Source: Bhargavaea cecembensis DSE10
GTDB taxonomy: Bacteria; Bacillota; Bacilli; Bacillales_A; Planococcaceae
Length of the DNA: 64,000 bases
NCBI RefSeq assembly: GCF_000348905.1
Contig: NZ_AOFT01000001.1
Coordinates: 186,001-250,000, forward strand
Direction of reading: 5' to 3'
Shown one piece after another: positions 46,735-53,435 of this stretch (its first letter is position 1; every line of letters begins with the position of its first letter). A program made the translations under genes and the position numbers. The notes below the pieces were generated by a model. The model made no database searches and was not told where the DNA came from. It saw nothing but the letters and a program-made list of their open reading frames with translations.

Positions 46735-47715
46735 ATGAAAAAGTTGATTGCACTCGGACTGATCATTTTTCTGTTCAGCATGCCGATCCTGCTTAAGAAA
46801 ACGGAAGGTACGGCAGTGGACAAGCCGCCTGCCGAGACCGGTCCGGAAGAGGCCCAGGCCCCGGAAGCAGGAGCGGCCTGCGAGGTTTTCCTGACTGTCG
46901 AGGGCGAGCCTGAGCCCGTGCCGCTCGAGGAGTACGTTGTCGGAGTGGTCTCGGGCGAGATGCCGGCAGGATTCAGCAAGGAAGCGCTGAAGGCGCAGGC
47001 GATCGCCGCGCGCACCTACGCGCTCCGCGTCACATCAGGCGGCAAGGAAGCGATCCGCAAAGACACCGCCCATCAGGTGTACAAGCCTGAGGCGGAGCGG
47101 AAAAAAGAGTGGGACAAGGACTTTCCGGATAAAGAGCAGAAAGTGAGGGAAGCGGTGACCGAGACGGAAGGCAAAGTTCTGATCCATGAAGGGGAGCTCA
47201 TCTCCGCCATGTTCCACTCCACCAGCAACGGAAAAACCGAAACAGCGAAGAATTACGGAGGAACGGACATCCCGTATCTTCGCAGCGTCGAAAGCCCCGA
47301 GGATGCTGATGTATCTCCGAGATTCGAGGATTCGGAGACATTCACGCTCAGCCAATGGAACAAGAAGCTCGGGGGAGACTGGAATACGGCCAAGTTCGGG
47401 ACGCTCCGCCTGAAAAGGAACGAGACGGGACGCGTCCAGCAGGCGGAGGCAAACGGTTTTACGATGGAAGGCCGGGAGATGCGGGAAAAGCTGGGTCTCC
47501 GCTCCACGGATTTTGACATCGCCTACGATCCCGTCAAGAAAATCGTTCATGTATTCACGAAGGGCTATGGCCACGGCGTCGGCATGAGCCAGTACGGGGC
47601 AGAAGCCTACGCGCGCGAAGGATGGCCCGCGGAAAAGATTTTATTCCACTATTATGAGGGAACGACAATAAAAAAATTGGAAGCGGACGATCCGGAGTGT
47701 TTAAAATCCCCTTAA
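46735..47715 (+). CDS. spoIID: Stage II sporulation protein D (lytic transglycosylase)
   Basis: A 326-residue membrane-anchored peptidoglycan enzyme that works with SpoIIM and SpoIIP in the mother cell to drive engulfment. It has an N-terminal membrane anchor (LIALGLIIFLFSMPILL), the catalytic-Glu region GEMPAGFSKEALKAQAIAAR near 80 and the signature GYGHGVGMSQYGAEAYA near 280. The start has no good ribosome site (GAATCGGGT), and the promoter candidate would make the message nearly leaderless. The neighbours murAA and spoIIQ are as in B. subtilis; ywmB is missing. Confidence 0.93.
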   Translation: MKKLIALGLIIFLFSMPILLKKTEGTAVDKPPAETGPEEAQAPEAGAACEVFLTVEGEPEPVPLEEYVVGVVSGEMPAGFSKEALKAQAIAARTYALRVTSGGKEAIRKDTAHQVYKPEAERKKEWDKDFPDKEQKVREAVTETEGKVLIHEGELISAMFHSTSNGKTETAKNYGGTDIPYLRSVESPEDADVSPRFEDSETFTLSQWNKKLGGDWNTAKFGTLRLKRNETGRVQQAEANGFTMEGREMREKLGLRSTDFDIAYDPVKKIVHVFTKGYGHGVGMSQYGAEAYAREGWPAEKILFHYYEGTTIKKLEADDPECLKSP

Positions 47716-47727
47716 CCTGCCAACAAT
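47699..47727 (+). promoter_or_regulatory. Sigma-F type promoter of spoIIQ
   Basis: GTTTA (47699-47703), exactly 15 bases, GCCAACAAT (47719-47727). The -10 and the bases after it (GCGGT) repeat those of spoIIR. The -35 lies in the last codons of spoIID. spoIIQ is a known sigma-F gene. Confidence 0.6.
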
Positions 47728-47745
47728 GCGGTTGAGGTGATGATA

Positions 47746-48408
47746 ATGAGAGAAGAGAAACCGAATAATCCTTCTCAGAAGAACAAGAATCGCAAAAGCT
47801 GGTTGTGGCCGGCCATCTATTCAGGATTCGCGGTCTTATTCGTAGGGATGGTCTGGACCTATCAGGCAGTAACAAATGACGATGCAGGTGAAAAGGCTGA
47901 AGTATCGCAGTCCGGCCCTACAGGCGGAGCCGGAGACGTCACGGTGGAAACCAATGCTTCGAACGAAACGATGAAGTTCCCGTTCGATGAGGCGCTTCTC
48001 GACGGTGTATCCGTGCTCCAGGAATACTATGACATGGAAGCAGATTCAGAGCAGCGCGAGAAAGCCCTTCTTGTCTTTAATCAGACGTACGTGACGAACA
48101 GCGGCGTGACACTCTCCAACGGTGATGAGCCGTTCGAAGTGAAGGCGGCGCTTAGCGGAACGGTGGAAGATGTAGTGGTCGATGAGTTCATGGGCAACAA
48201 GGTCACCATCAAGCATGCGGACGGCCTGACAACAAGCTACGGCTCGGTAACAGGCATCACCGTTGAAAAGGGTGACCAGGTCGCGCAGGGCGAGACGATC
48301 GCCACCACTGCCGCCAACGAGTGGAACCCGACTGCAGGCAATCACCTGCTGTTCGAAGTGAAGAAAGACGGTGTCGCCGTCAACCCGGGCAATTTCCTGG
48401 CATTCTGA
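47746..48408 (+). CDS. spoIIQ: Stage II sporulation protein Q
   Basis: A 220-residue forespore membrane protein that binds SpoIIIAH across the septum and builds the channel feeding the forespore. It has a basic N-terminus, one membrane helix (about residues 22-40) and a degenerate M23/LytM domain. HADGLTTSYGSV is kept, but the second metal motif reads NHLLFEVKKDG instead of HxH, and the first His-x3-Asp site is absent, so no peptidase activity is expected. The ATG at 47746 follows GAGGTG by 8 bases. It lacks the long Ser/Glu-rich tail of the B. subtilis protein. Confidence 0.92.
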   Translation: MREEKPNNPSQKNKNRKSWLWPAIYSGFAVLFVGMVWTYQAVTNDDAGEKAEVSQSGPTGGAGDVTVETNASNETMKFPFDEALLDGVSVLQEYYDMEADSEQREKALLVFNQTYVTNSGVTLSNGDEPFEVKAALSGTVEDVVVDEFMGNKVTIKHADGLTTSYGSVTGITVEKGDQVAQGETIATTAANEWNPTAGNHLLFEVKKDGVAVNPGNFLAF

Positions 48409-48414
48409 ATCGAG

Positions 48415-48450
48415 CCGGACAGCCGACCAAGAGTCGGACTGTCCGGTTTT
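48415..48450 (+). terminator. Terminator of spoIIQ
   Basis: Stem CCGGACAG..CGAC / GTCG..CTGTCCGG, loop CAAGA, then TTTT. Confidence 0.88.
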
Positions 48451-48591
48451 CCCGTTTCCGTGGGAGATGAAAGTTGCCGGCCTGCTTTCCGTTCCGGTTC
48501 CCCCTTCCTGACGGCCTGCCCGAAAATGGCCGTCTCCGCCTTTCTTCCCAAAGCCGATTTTCCTTCATCCGGTCTGAATCCGCGCGCGGCG

Positions 48592-48620
48592 GCATATGTT
48601 GTGAAAAGCGTTCCTACATG
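48592..48620 (+). promoter_or_regulatory. Possible sigma-E promoter of spoIIID
   Basis: GCATATG (48592-48598), 14 bases, CCTACATG (48613-48620). This is a partial match to the sigma-E consensus. spoIIID is a sigma-E gene in B. subtilis, which supports the call. The rest of the 228-base gap after spoIIQ is featureless. Confidence 0.35.
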
Positions 48621-48636
48621 AGGAAAGGAAGAGAAC

Positions 48637-48930
48637 GTGCACGAACATATCCGGCGCCGATGCCTGAAGTTGGGGGAATTGCTGCTGGAGACGAGGGCGA
48701 CCGTCCGGGCGCTTGCCCGATCGACGGGATATTCCAAAAGCACCGTCCATAAGGATCTGACGGAGCGGCTCCCGAATGTGGATGGAGAGCTCGCGCGTGA
48801 AGTCGCGGAGGTGCTCGCCTATCACAAGGCGATCCGGCACCTGCGCGGGGGTGAGGCGACACGCGACAAGTGGCGCCGCACGCGCACCGGATCGGAAGGG
48901 TGCAAGGAACCGGCGTCCCCGAAATCCTGA
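48637..48930 (+). CDS. spoIIID: Sporulation transcriptional regulator SpoIIID
   Basis: A 97-residue DNA-binding protein of the mother cell that activates or represses many sigma-E and sigma-K genes. The helix-turn-helix segment TVRALARSTGYSKSTVHKDL and the downstream YHKAIRHLRGGEAT are nearly identical to B. subtilis SpoIIID; the basic C-terminus that also touches DNA is present. It starts at GTG with AGGAAAGGAAG upstream. It precedes mbl, as in B. subtilis. Confidence 0.96.
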   Translation: MHEHIRRRCLKLGELLLETRATVRALARSTGYSKSTVHKDLTERLPNVDGELAREVAEVLAYHKAIRHLRGGEATRDKWRRTRTGSEGCKEPASPKS

Positions 48931-48979
48931 AAAAGCGGTCCGCGTCCGGCATTCTGCCGGACCGCCGGGGCGCTTTTTT
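48930..48979 (+). terminator. Terminator of spoIIID
   Basis: Outer stem AAAAGCG / CGCTTTT and inner stem TCCGGC / GCCGGA, T-run at 48973-48978. Confidence 0.85.
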
Positions 48980-49083
48980 CATGGGCCGGGGGCCGTGAAT
49001 CCCGTATGTTCATTGTCCGGCCGCTATGATAAAATGGGACAAGACAGAAAAACGTACGGGAGACGGACGGAAGGAGCACGGAT

Positions 49084-50079
49084 ATGTTCTACAGGGATAT
49101 CGGAATCGATCTCGGCACGTCGAACACACTGATCCACGTGAAGGGCAGCGGCGTCGTGCTGAACGAGCCGTCGGTCGTCGCAATCGATCCGAAAACAAAA
49201 CAGGTTCTGGCAGTCGGGGACGAGGCATACCGGATGCTCGGCCGTGCGCCGGGAACCATCCAGACCATCCGTCCGCTGAAAGACGGCGTCATCGCCGATT
49301 TTGACATGACTGAAGCCATGCTGACCAAATTCATCGACCGTCTCGGCGTGAAGGGGTTTCTCCGGAAACCGAGGATCCTGATCTGCTGTCCGGTCGAAGT
49401 GACCACGGTCGAGCAAAAGGCGATCCAGGATGCGGCACTTAAATCGGGCGCGCGCCGTGTGTACATAGAAGAAGAGCCGAAGGTGGCCGCAATCGGAGCC
49501 GGGATGGATATCTTCCAGCCGAGCGGCAACATGATTATCGACATCGGCGGCGGCACGACCGATATTGCGGTCCTGTCGATGGGCGGGATCGTCACCAGCC
49601 AGTCCGTCAAAATCGGCGGAAACACGTTCGATGCGGATATTCTGCAATACATCAAGAAACATGAGCAGCTGCTGATCGGGGAACCGACAGCGGAGCTGAT
49701 CAAAAAAGAAATCGGTACGGCGCTTCCGGGTTCTGAAAAAAAGACGATCGACATCCGCGGCAGGGACCTCGTCAGCGGCCTTCCACGCGCCGTCACGGTG
49801 GATTCGCACAAAATAGCCGGGGCGATCCGGGAATCGGTGATGACGATCGTCCAGGGCGCAAAGAACGTCCTGGAGAAGACGCCTCCGGAGCTGTCGGCGG
49901 ACATTATCGACCGGGGCATCATACTGACCGGAGGAGGCGCGCTGCTGCAAGGAATCGACGGCCTGCTGTCCGAGCAGGTGAAGGTGCCGGTCTATCTGGC
50001 AGACGATCCGCTCGGCTGTGTCGTGACTGGAACAGGCATCATGCTGGACCGCCAGCGGCCGGTATTCGTCAAAGGCTAA
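49084..50079 (+). CDS. mbl: Rod-shape protein Mbl (MreB family)
   Basis: A 331-residue bacterial actin that organises side-wall peptidoglycan synthesis on the inner face of the membrane. ATP-binding motifs: GIDLGTSNTLIHVKG at the start, IDIGGGTTDIAVLSMGG near 156 and ILTGGGALLQGIDG near 280. The linkage to spoIIID identifies it as Mbl rather than MreB. AAGGAGCACG precedes the ATG. The flagellar genes flhO-flhP that follow mbl in B. subtilis are absent here. Confidence 0.93.
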   Translation: MFYRDIGIDLGTSNTLIHVKGSGVVLNEPSVVAIDPKTKQVLAVGDEAYRMLGRAPGTIQTIRPLKDGVIADFDMTEAMLTKFIDRLGVKGFLRKPRILICCPVEVTTVEQKAIQDAALKSGARRVYIEEEPKVAAIGAGMDIFQPSGNMIIDIGGGTTDIAVLSMGGIVTSQSVKIGGNTFDADILQYIKKHEQLLIGEPTAELIKKEIGTALPGSEKKTIDIRGRDLVSGLPRAVTVDSHKIAGAIRESVMTIVQGAKNVLEKTPPELSADIIDRGIILTGGGALLQGIDGLLSEQVKVPVYLADDPLGCVVTGTGIMLDRQRPVFVKG

Positions 50080-50106
50080 ATCAGTGCATGGATTAGGGAG
50101 ATTGCA

Positions 50107-50577
50107 ATGACTGGAAAACAAAAGCTCGAACAGAATACCGGCAAGCGGGGCCGGACAAGCAGCCGCTCAGGCGATGAGCGCAAATTCCGTGCAACCAACC
50201 GGACGGCCGAGCGGCAGAAAGCAGGCGGACGGGGCAAAACCGCCGCAGCAGCTGTCCCGTCAGCTGAACACACGGGAAACAAAGTGTTCAGGGCGACGAA
50301 CAGGACCGCGGAGCGGGAAAAGGCGCGTGCCGCTGCCAGAAAGAAGCCGGCAGCAAAAGGCGCGGAAAAGGACGGGAAGCAGGAAGTGGGGCGCTGGGTC
50401 CAGATCCGGCTCATCCCGATCTGGCTGCGCGTACTGCTGTTCCTGCTCGGCGTCGTGATTGCGGCAGTGCTCGGCGTGATGTTCGGCTACGGGGTCATCG
50501 GTGACGGCAAGGCACTTGATGCACTGAAGCCGGAGACCTGGCAGCATATTTGGAAAATGATCAAAGGCGATGTATGA
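50107..50577 (+). CDS. EpuA-like protein with one membrane helix
   Basis: A 156-residue protein. The C-terminal part ([19 protein letters not shown], then [19 protein letters not shown]) matches the EpuA family, often annotated as DNA-directed RNA polymerase subunit beta although it is a small membrane protein of unknown role. The N-terminal ~90 residues are strongly basic and carry the motif [10 protein letters not shown] twice (about residues 27 and 61). It is coupled to mbl and fabZ by short gaps. The name epuA is not asserted as a symbol because function is unproven. Confidence 0.75.
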   Translation: MTGKQKLEQNTGKRGRTSSRSGDERKFRATNRTAERQKAGGRGKTAAAAVPSAEHTGNKVFRATNRTAEREKARAAARKKPAAKGAEKDGKQEVGRWVQIRLIPIWLRVLLFLLGVVIAAVLGVMFGYGVIGDGKALDALKPETWQHIWKMIKGDV

Positions 50578-50614
50578 CCGCCGTCAGGCAGGCCATATTG
50601 AAGGAGGAACACAT

Positions 50615-51061
50615 ATGTTGACGACAGAACAGATTCAGGCAATCCTGCCTCACCGCTATCCGTTTCTTCTGGTCGACCGCATTACGGAGCTGGAAGAGGG
50701 CAAGCGTGCGGCCGGCTATAAGAACGTGACCATCAATGAAGATTTCTTTAATGGGCATTTTCCCGGCTATCCGGTCATGCCGGGCGTCCTGATCGTTGAG
50801 GCGCTTGCGCAGGTCGGTGCAACGGCAGTGCTTTCTATTGAAGATAATGCTGGCAGGCTGGCGTTTTTCACCGGGATCGACAACTGCCGGTTCAAGCGTC
50901 AGGTAAAACCGGGTGACCGCCTGGAGCTCGAAGTCGAGCTGACGCGTCTCCGGGGCACGATGGGCAAGGGACATGCCATCGCCCGCGTCGACGGCGAAAT
51001 CGCCTGCGAAGCGGATATCCTGTTCGCCATCGGCCCGAAAGCCGAAGAATCTGAAGCCTGA
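50615..51061 (+). CDS. fabZ: 3-hydroxyacyl-ACP dehydratase FabZ
   Basis: A 148-residue hot-dog-fold dehydratase of fatty acid elongation. The catalytic residues are His48 ([12 protein letters not shown]) and Glu62 (VEALAQ). The start has AAGGAGGAA upstream, and extended frames before it have no signal. It corresponds to YwpB near mbl in B. subtilis. No clear terminator follows; two hairpins without a T-run lie at 51166-51219. Confidence 0.96.
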   Translation: MLTTEQIQAILPHRYPFLLVDRITELEEGKRAAGYKNVTINEDFFNGHFPGYPVMPGVLIVEALAQVGATAVLSIEDNAGRLAFFTGIDNCRFKRQVKPGDRLELEVELTRLRGTMGKGHAIARVDGEIACEADILFAIGPKAEESEA

Positions 51062-51165
51062 CTGGCACTTAGCATGTGCAGGAAAGTCCGCTTCATACGG
51101 GAAGCGCAGGCGGAAATAGGAAATGAGAATTTTATCATCGTTCCTCCCCAAACGGCCAAGCTAAG

Positions 51166-51219
51166 GACATCGCGCAGGCCTGCGTGATGTCCGAGGCAGA
51201 GCGGCCGTCCGGACGGCCG
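51166..51219 (+). other. Two adjacent hairpins after fabZ
   Basis: GGACATC / GATGTCC (51166-51192, with GCGCAGGCCTGCGT between) is followed by the perfect palindrome CGGCCGTCCGGACGGCCG (51202-51219). Neither has a T-run. They lie before a lipoprotein gene and may slow transcription or protect RNA. Confidence 0.55.
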
Positions 51220-51260
51220 TGCGGAAACCTCGCACAACAGCCGGAGGGGAGGATTTTTAT

Positions 51261-51638
51261 ATGCTGAAAAAAGCGGCACCGGCACTGTTTGCCACCGCTG
51301 TCGTGCTTGCGGGGTGCAACGGGAACAACGAGGACGCACTCCCTGCGGACAACGAGACACCGATGGAGGACATCCAGGAAGGCACTGATGAGATGTTCGA
51401 CAACAACGGCAATGGCAACGGTAATGGCAATGGAAACGGCAACGGTGACGGAATGAACGGAGAAGGCACGAACGGCACGGTCGACCCTGACGGCACGGGT
51501 CCGGGGTTCGGTGAGTTCGGCAATGATGACGGCGGCGGAACCGATGTGAACGAGCGGGAAGAGATCATGGAAGACGATCTTGACCGCAACGGTAATGGCG
51601 GCGCCGGCAACGGCGGCGGCATGGGCGGAGGCCAATAA
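51261..51638 (+). CDS. Low-complexity Asn/Gly-rich lipoprotein
   Basis: A 125-residue predicted lipoprotein: signal peptide with lipobox LAGC (Cys19), then an Asp/Glu-rich segment, a run of alternating Gly-Asn residues (about 48-60) and a Gly-rich end. There is no recognisable domain. The Gly-Asn part is encoded by near-perfect 6-bp repeats (GGCAAC, GGTAAT, GGAAAC), which are prone to length change. GGAGGGGAGGA precedes the ATG. A surface spacer or matrix role is conceivable but unsupported. Confidence 0.65.
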   Translation: MLKKAAPALFATAVVLAGCNGNNEDALPADNETPMEDIQEGTDEMFDNNGNGNGNGNGNGNGDGMNGEGTNGTVDPDGTGPGFGEFGNDDGGGTDVNEREEIMEDDLDRNGNGGAGNGGGMGGGQ

Positions 51639-51643
51639 CGAAG

Positions 51644-51677
51644 AACCCGGCCCGGGCAAGCGCCCGGCCGGGTTTTG
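51644..51677 (+). terminator. Terminator of the lipoprotein gene
   Basis: Stem AACCCGGCC-C-GGGC / GCCC-GGCCGGGTT, then TTTTG. Confidence 0.88.
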
Positions 51678-51682
51678 TCATG

Positions 51683-51711
51683 AAAAAATAGAGCCGCCCG
51701 GGGAGGCGGCC
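51683..51711 (-). terminator. Terminator of ywpF (minus strand)
   Basis: On the minus strand GCCGCC-TCCCC-GGGCGGC is followed by TCTATTTTTTC. It lies back to back with the lipoprotein terminator. Confidence 0.85.
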
Positions 51712-51714
51712 CGA

Positions 51715-52158
51715 TCAAGAGTTTTGTTTATCCCGGTCGCGCTTCAGCTGCGGCCGGTTTTTCATGTCCGTCCTGAAACGGTCGAGCATTTCGTCTCCCT
51801 GCAGCCCTTCGGCGATCAGCTCCTCGAGGAGGTGTTCGGCGTACTGGGAGCGGACCCGCTTCAGCGGGCCTTTCAGAAGAATTGAGATATGGTCGCCGAT
51901 TTCCTTTACGGCATAGACCGCAAGCCGGAATCCGGCAGGTTCGTTTTCCGGGTAGGAAATGACCGCCTTGGCGTTCAGGACTTCACCCGATTCAAGCCAT
52001 TCATCAAACACCGGCTTGTGTTCCTTATCAATGAACATCTCGAGGATCCAGGAGCGGCGGCTGTTTTCTTCATTAATGATGATTCCGTCGACAAGCGGGC
52101 AGGAAAAAAATTCCCCGTCCTTCTCAAAACCGACCGACAGCAGTTTAAACGATTTCAC
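51715..52158 (-). CDS. ywpF: YwpF-like protein
   Basis: A 147-residue soluble protein with no signal peptide, beginning MKSFKLLSVGFEKDGEFFSC and ending in a charged, Arg/Lys-rich tail. Sequence style, length and placement between fabZ and ssbB agree with the YwpF family of Bacillales, whose function is unknown. Transcribed against its neighbours, with its own promoter (TGG-TATACT) and terminator. Confidence 0.75.
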   Translation of the reverse strand: MKSFKLLSVGFEKDGEFFSCPLVDGIIINEENSRRSWILEMFIDKEHKPVFDEWLESGEVLNAKAVISYPENEPAGFRLAVYAVKEIGDHISILLKGPLKRVRSQYAEHLLEELIAEGLQGDEMLDRFRTDMKNRPQLKRDRDKQNS

Positions 52159-52189
52159 AGACCTTCGCCCCCTGTATTTTCGTACGCCC

Positions 52190-52218
52190 AGTATACCATA
52201 CGGGAACCTGCCCGAAAA
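52190..52218 (-). promoter_or_regulatory. Promoter of ywpF
   Basis: On the minus strand TATACT (52190-52195) is preceded by TGG (extended -10), with TTTCGG or TTTTCG at -35 distance (16-17 bases). Confidence 0.5.
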
Positions 52219-52325
52219 TTCTTTCGGAAACTACCAAAATTGAAATTTGGGGAGTCAGGGAAGTGTCCGGGAAACATTGGAATGACAAGGGCTTGCCTGG
52301 TCGCATCAAAGAATGTCCGTAGCGC

Positions 52326-52405
52326 AAAAATCAATTTTGCGGCAAAAAACGCGTCCATTCTTCAAAATTGGCGTTTTGCCTCGTCCGTCCCGGGTCGGGT
52401 ATGCT
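52326..52405 (+). promoter_or_regulatory. ssbB promoter with ComK-type AT boxes
   Basis: AAAA-N5-TTTT at 52326-52338 is a perfect ComK half-box. A near box, AAAA-N6-TTTT, is at 52364-52377. The second touches TTGCCT (52376-52381), which is 18 bases from TATGCT (52400-52405). The 25-base gap between boxes is not one of the preferred ComK spacings (8, 18 or 31). B. subtilis ssbB is a known ComK target. Confidence 0.5.
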
Positions 52406-52435
52406 GGGCTCAACCACAGTGAAGGAGGTGAACCA

Positions 52436-52966
52436 TTGAATCAGGTGGCATTGGTCGGGCGTCTCACGAAGGATCCCGAACTGAAGAATCTCTCGGAAGG
52501 GCGGGTCCAGACCAGCTTTGTGCTGGCCGTCAACCGGAGGTTCAGGAATGACCGGGACAATGACGCGGATTTCGTTTTGTGCACGGCCTGGGGAAAGGCT
52601 GCAGTCAATACGGTGAAGTATTGCGGCAAGGGATCGCTTGTCAGCATCGGAGGCCGCCTTCAGTCCAGGTCCTATGAAAAGGACGGGAACCGGGTGTATG
52701 TTACGGAAGTGGTGAGCGAGGAAGTCCGTTTCCTTGCGACAAAACCGCCTGCCCGCACGACTGTTGTGGCCGACAGTCCGAACGGGGACAATGCGGAAGG
52801 AACAAGTGCCGGACCGTATCAGAACGCCGGGCCGGAAGAAAGGGTTACGCAGGACACCCATCATGAACGCCACGGAAGCCCGGCCGGCAGGGGGCAGACC
52901 CTTCCGCCCGAGCTGGTATTCGAAAACCGGAAAAAAGAAGAACAGGAAGAACCCATCCGGCCATGA
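52436..52966 (+). CDS. ssbB: Single-stranded DNA-binding protein, SsbB type
   Basis: A 176-residue OB-fold protein. Residues 1-105 match SsbB/YwpH of B. subtilis (NQVALVGRLTKDPELK, FVLCTAWGKAAVNTVKYC, GGRLQSRSYEKDGNRVYVTEVV), which protects DNA taken up during transformation. The remaining ~70 residues are a disordered polar tail ending EEPIRP, without the DDDLPF tip by which the general SSB recruits partners. It starts at TTG with an ideal GAAGGAGGTGA site. The tail is longer than in B. subtilis SsbB. Confidence 0.88.
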   Translation: MNQVALVGRLTKDPELKNLSEGRVQTSFVLAVNRRFRNDRDNDADFVLCTAWGKAAVNTVKYCGKGSLVSIGGRLQSRSYEKDGNRVYVTEVVSEEVRFLATKPPARTTVVADSPNGDNAEGTSAGPYQNAGPEERVTQDTHHERHGSPAGRGQTLPPELVFENRKKEEQEEPIRP

Positions 52967-53081
52967 CCCGGGAATCCGGCGGGACCGCAACGCCGGAAAG
53001 CCCGGGAACCGGCCCCTTTGGGACCATCTCACACCCATCCTTTGATTTGGAAACGCCACCTTTCAGAAAGGACCTAATGGC

Positions 53082-53243
53082 ATGGAGCACATCGAGCAAC
53101 AGCTCGGCAGGACCGAGCAGCAGATTGAACAGCTGATCCGGATCGTCGCCCACCTCAACGAGCGCGTCATTTATCTGGAGAAAAAGCTGAGTGATCGTCA
53201 TTGGCAGGAATCGGACATTCTGAAATTCGTCATGAAGCGATGA
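53082..53243 (+). CDS. Small coiled-coil protein, 53 residues
   Basis: An ATG at 53082 with AAAGGA 9 bases upstream opens a 53-residue frame: MEHIEQQLGRTEQQIEQLIR, then a leucine/isoleucine-patterned helix with NERVIYLEKKLSDRHW and a basic end (FVMKR). Heptad spacing of hydrophobic residues predicts a short coiled coil. It lies 115 bases after ssbB and before a hairpin and repeat array 3. The family is not recognised. Confidence 0.6.
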   Translation: MEHIEQQLGRTEQQIEQLIRIVAHLNERVIYLEKKLSDRHWQESDILKFVMKR

Positions 53244-53276
53244 ATGAGTGAAAAATGGTGGAGGATACAGGATAAA

Positions 53277-53308
53277 GACGGCCCGGCCATGGGGGTGGCC
53301 GGGCCGTC
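53277..53308. other. Perfect 13-bp hairpin without T-run
   Basis: GACGGCCCGGCCA / TGGCCGGGCCGTC with a 6-base G-rich loop. Followed by TGCTACAT, so any termination would be weak. It lies between the small coiled-coil gene and repeat array 3. Confidence 0.6.
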
Positions 53309-53342
53309 TGCTACATAGGGACAGCGAGCTGTTAAATGATCA

Positions 53343-53426
53343 GATAATCAACGTTTCATGCAAGATAATCAACGTCTCATTCAAGATAATCAACGTCTCA
53401 TGCAAGATAATCAACCTCAAAAAATC
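53343..53426. repeat. Four tandem 21-bp repeat units (array 3)
   Basis: Units begin at 53343, 53364, 53385 and 53406, each 21 bp, with core GATAATCAACGT[T/C]TCAT; the last is degenerate. On the plus strand they read I-I-N-V-S-x-K heptads (IINVSCK, IINVSFK, IINVSCK). The array lies at the convergent 3' ends of the ssbB side and ywqA, with opposite orientation to arrays 1 and 2. Confidence 0.85.
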
Positions 53427-53435
53427 ATCAACGAT

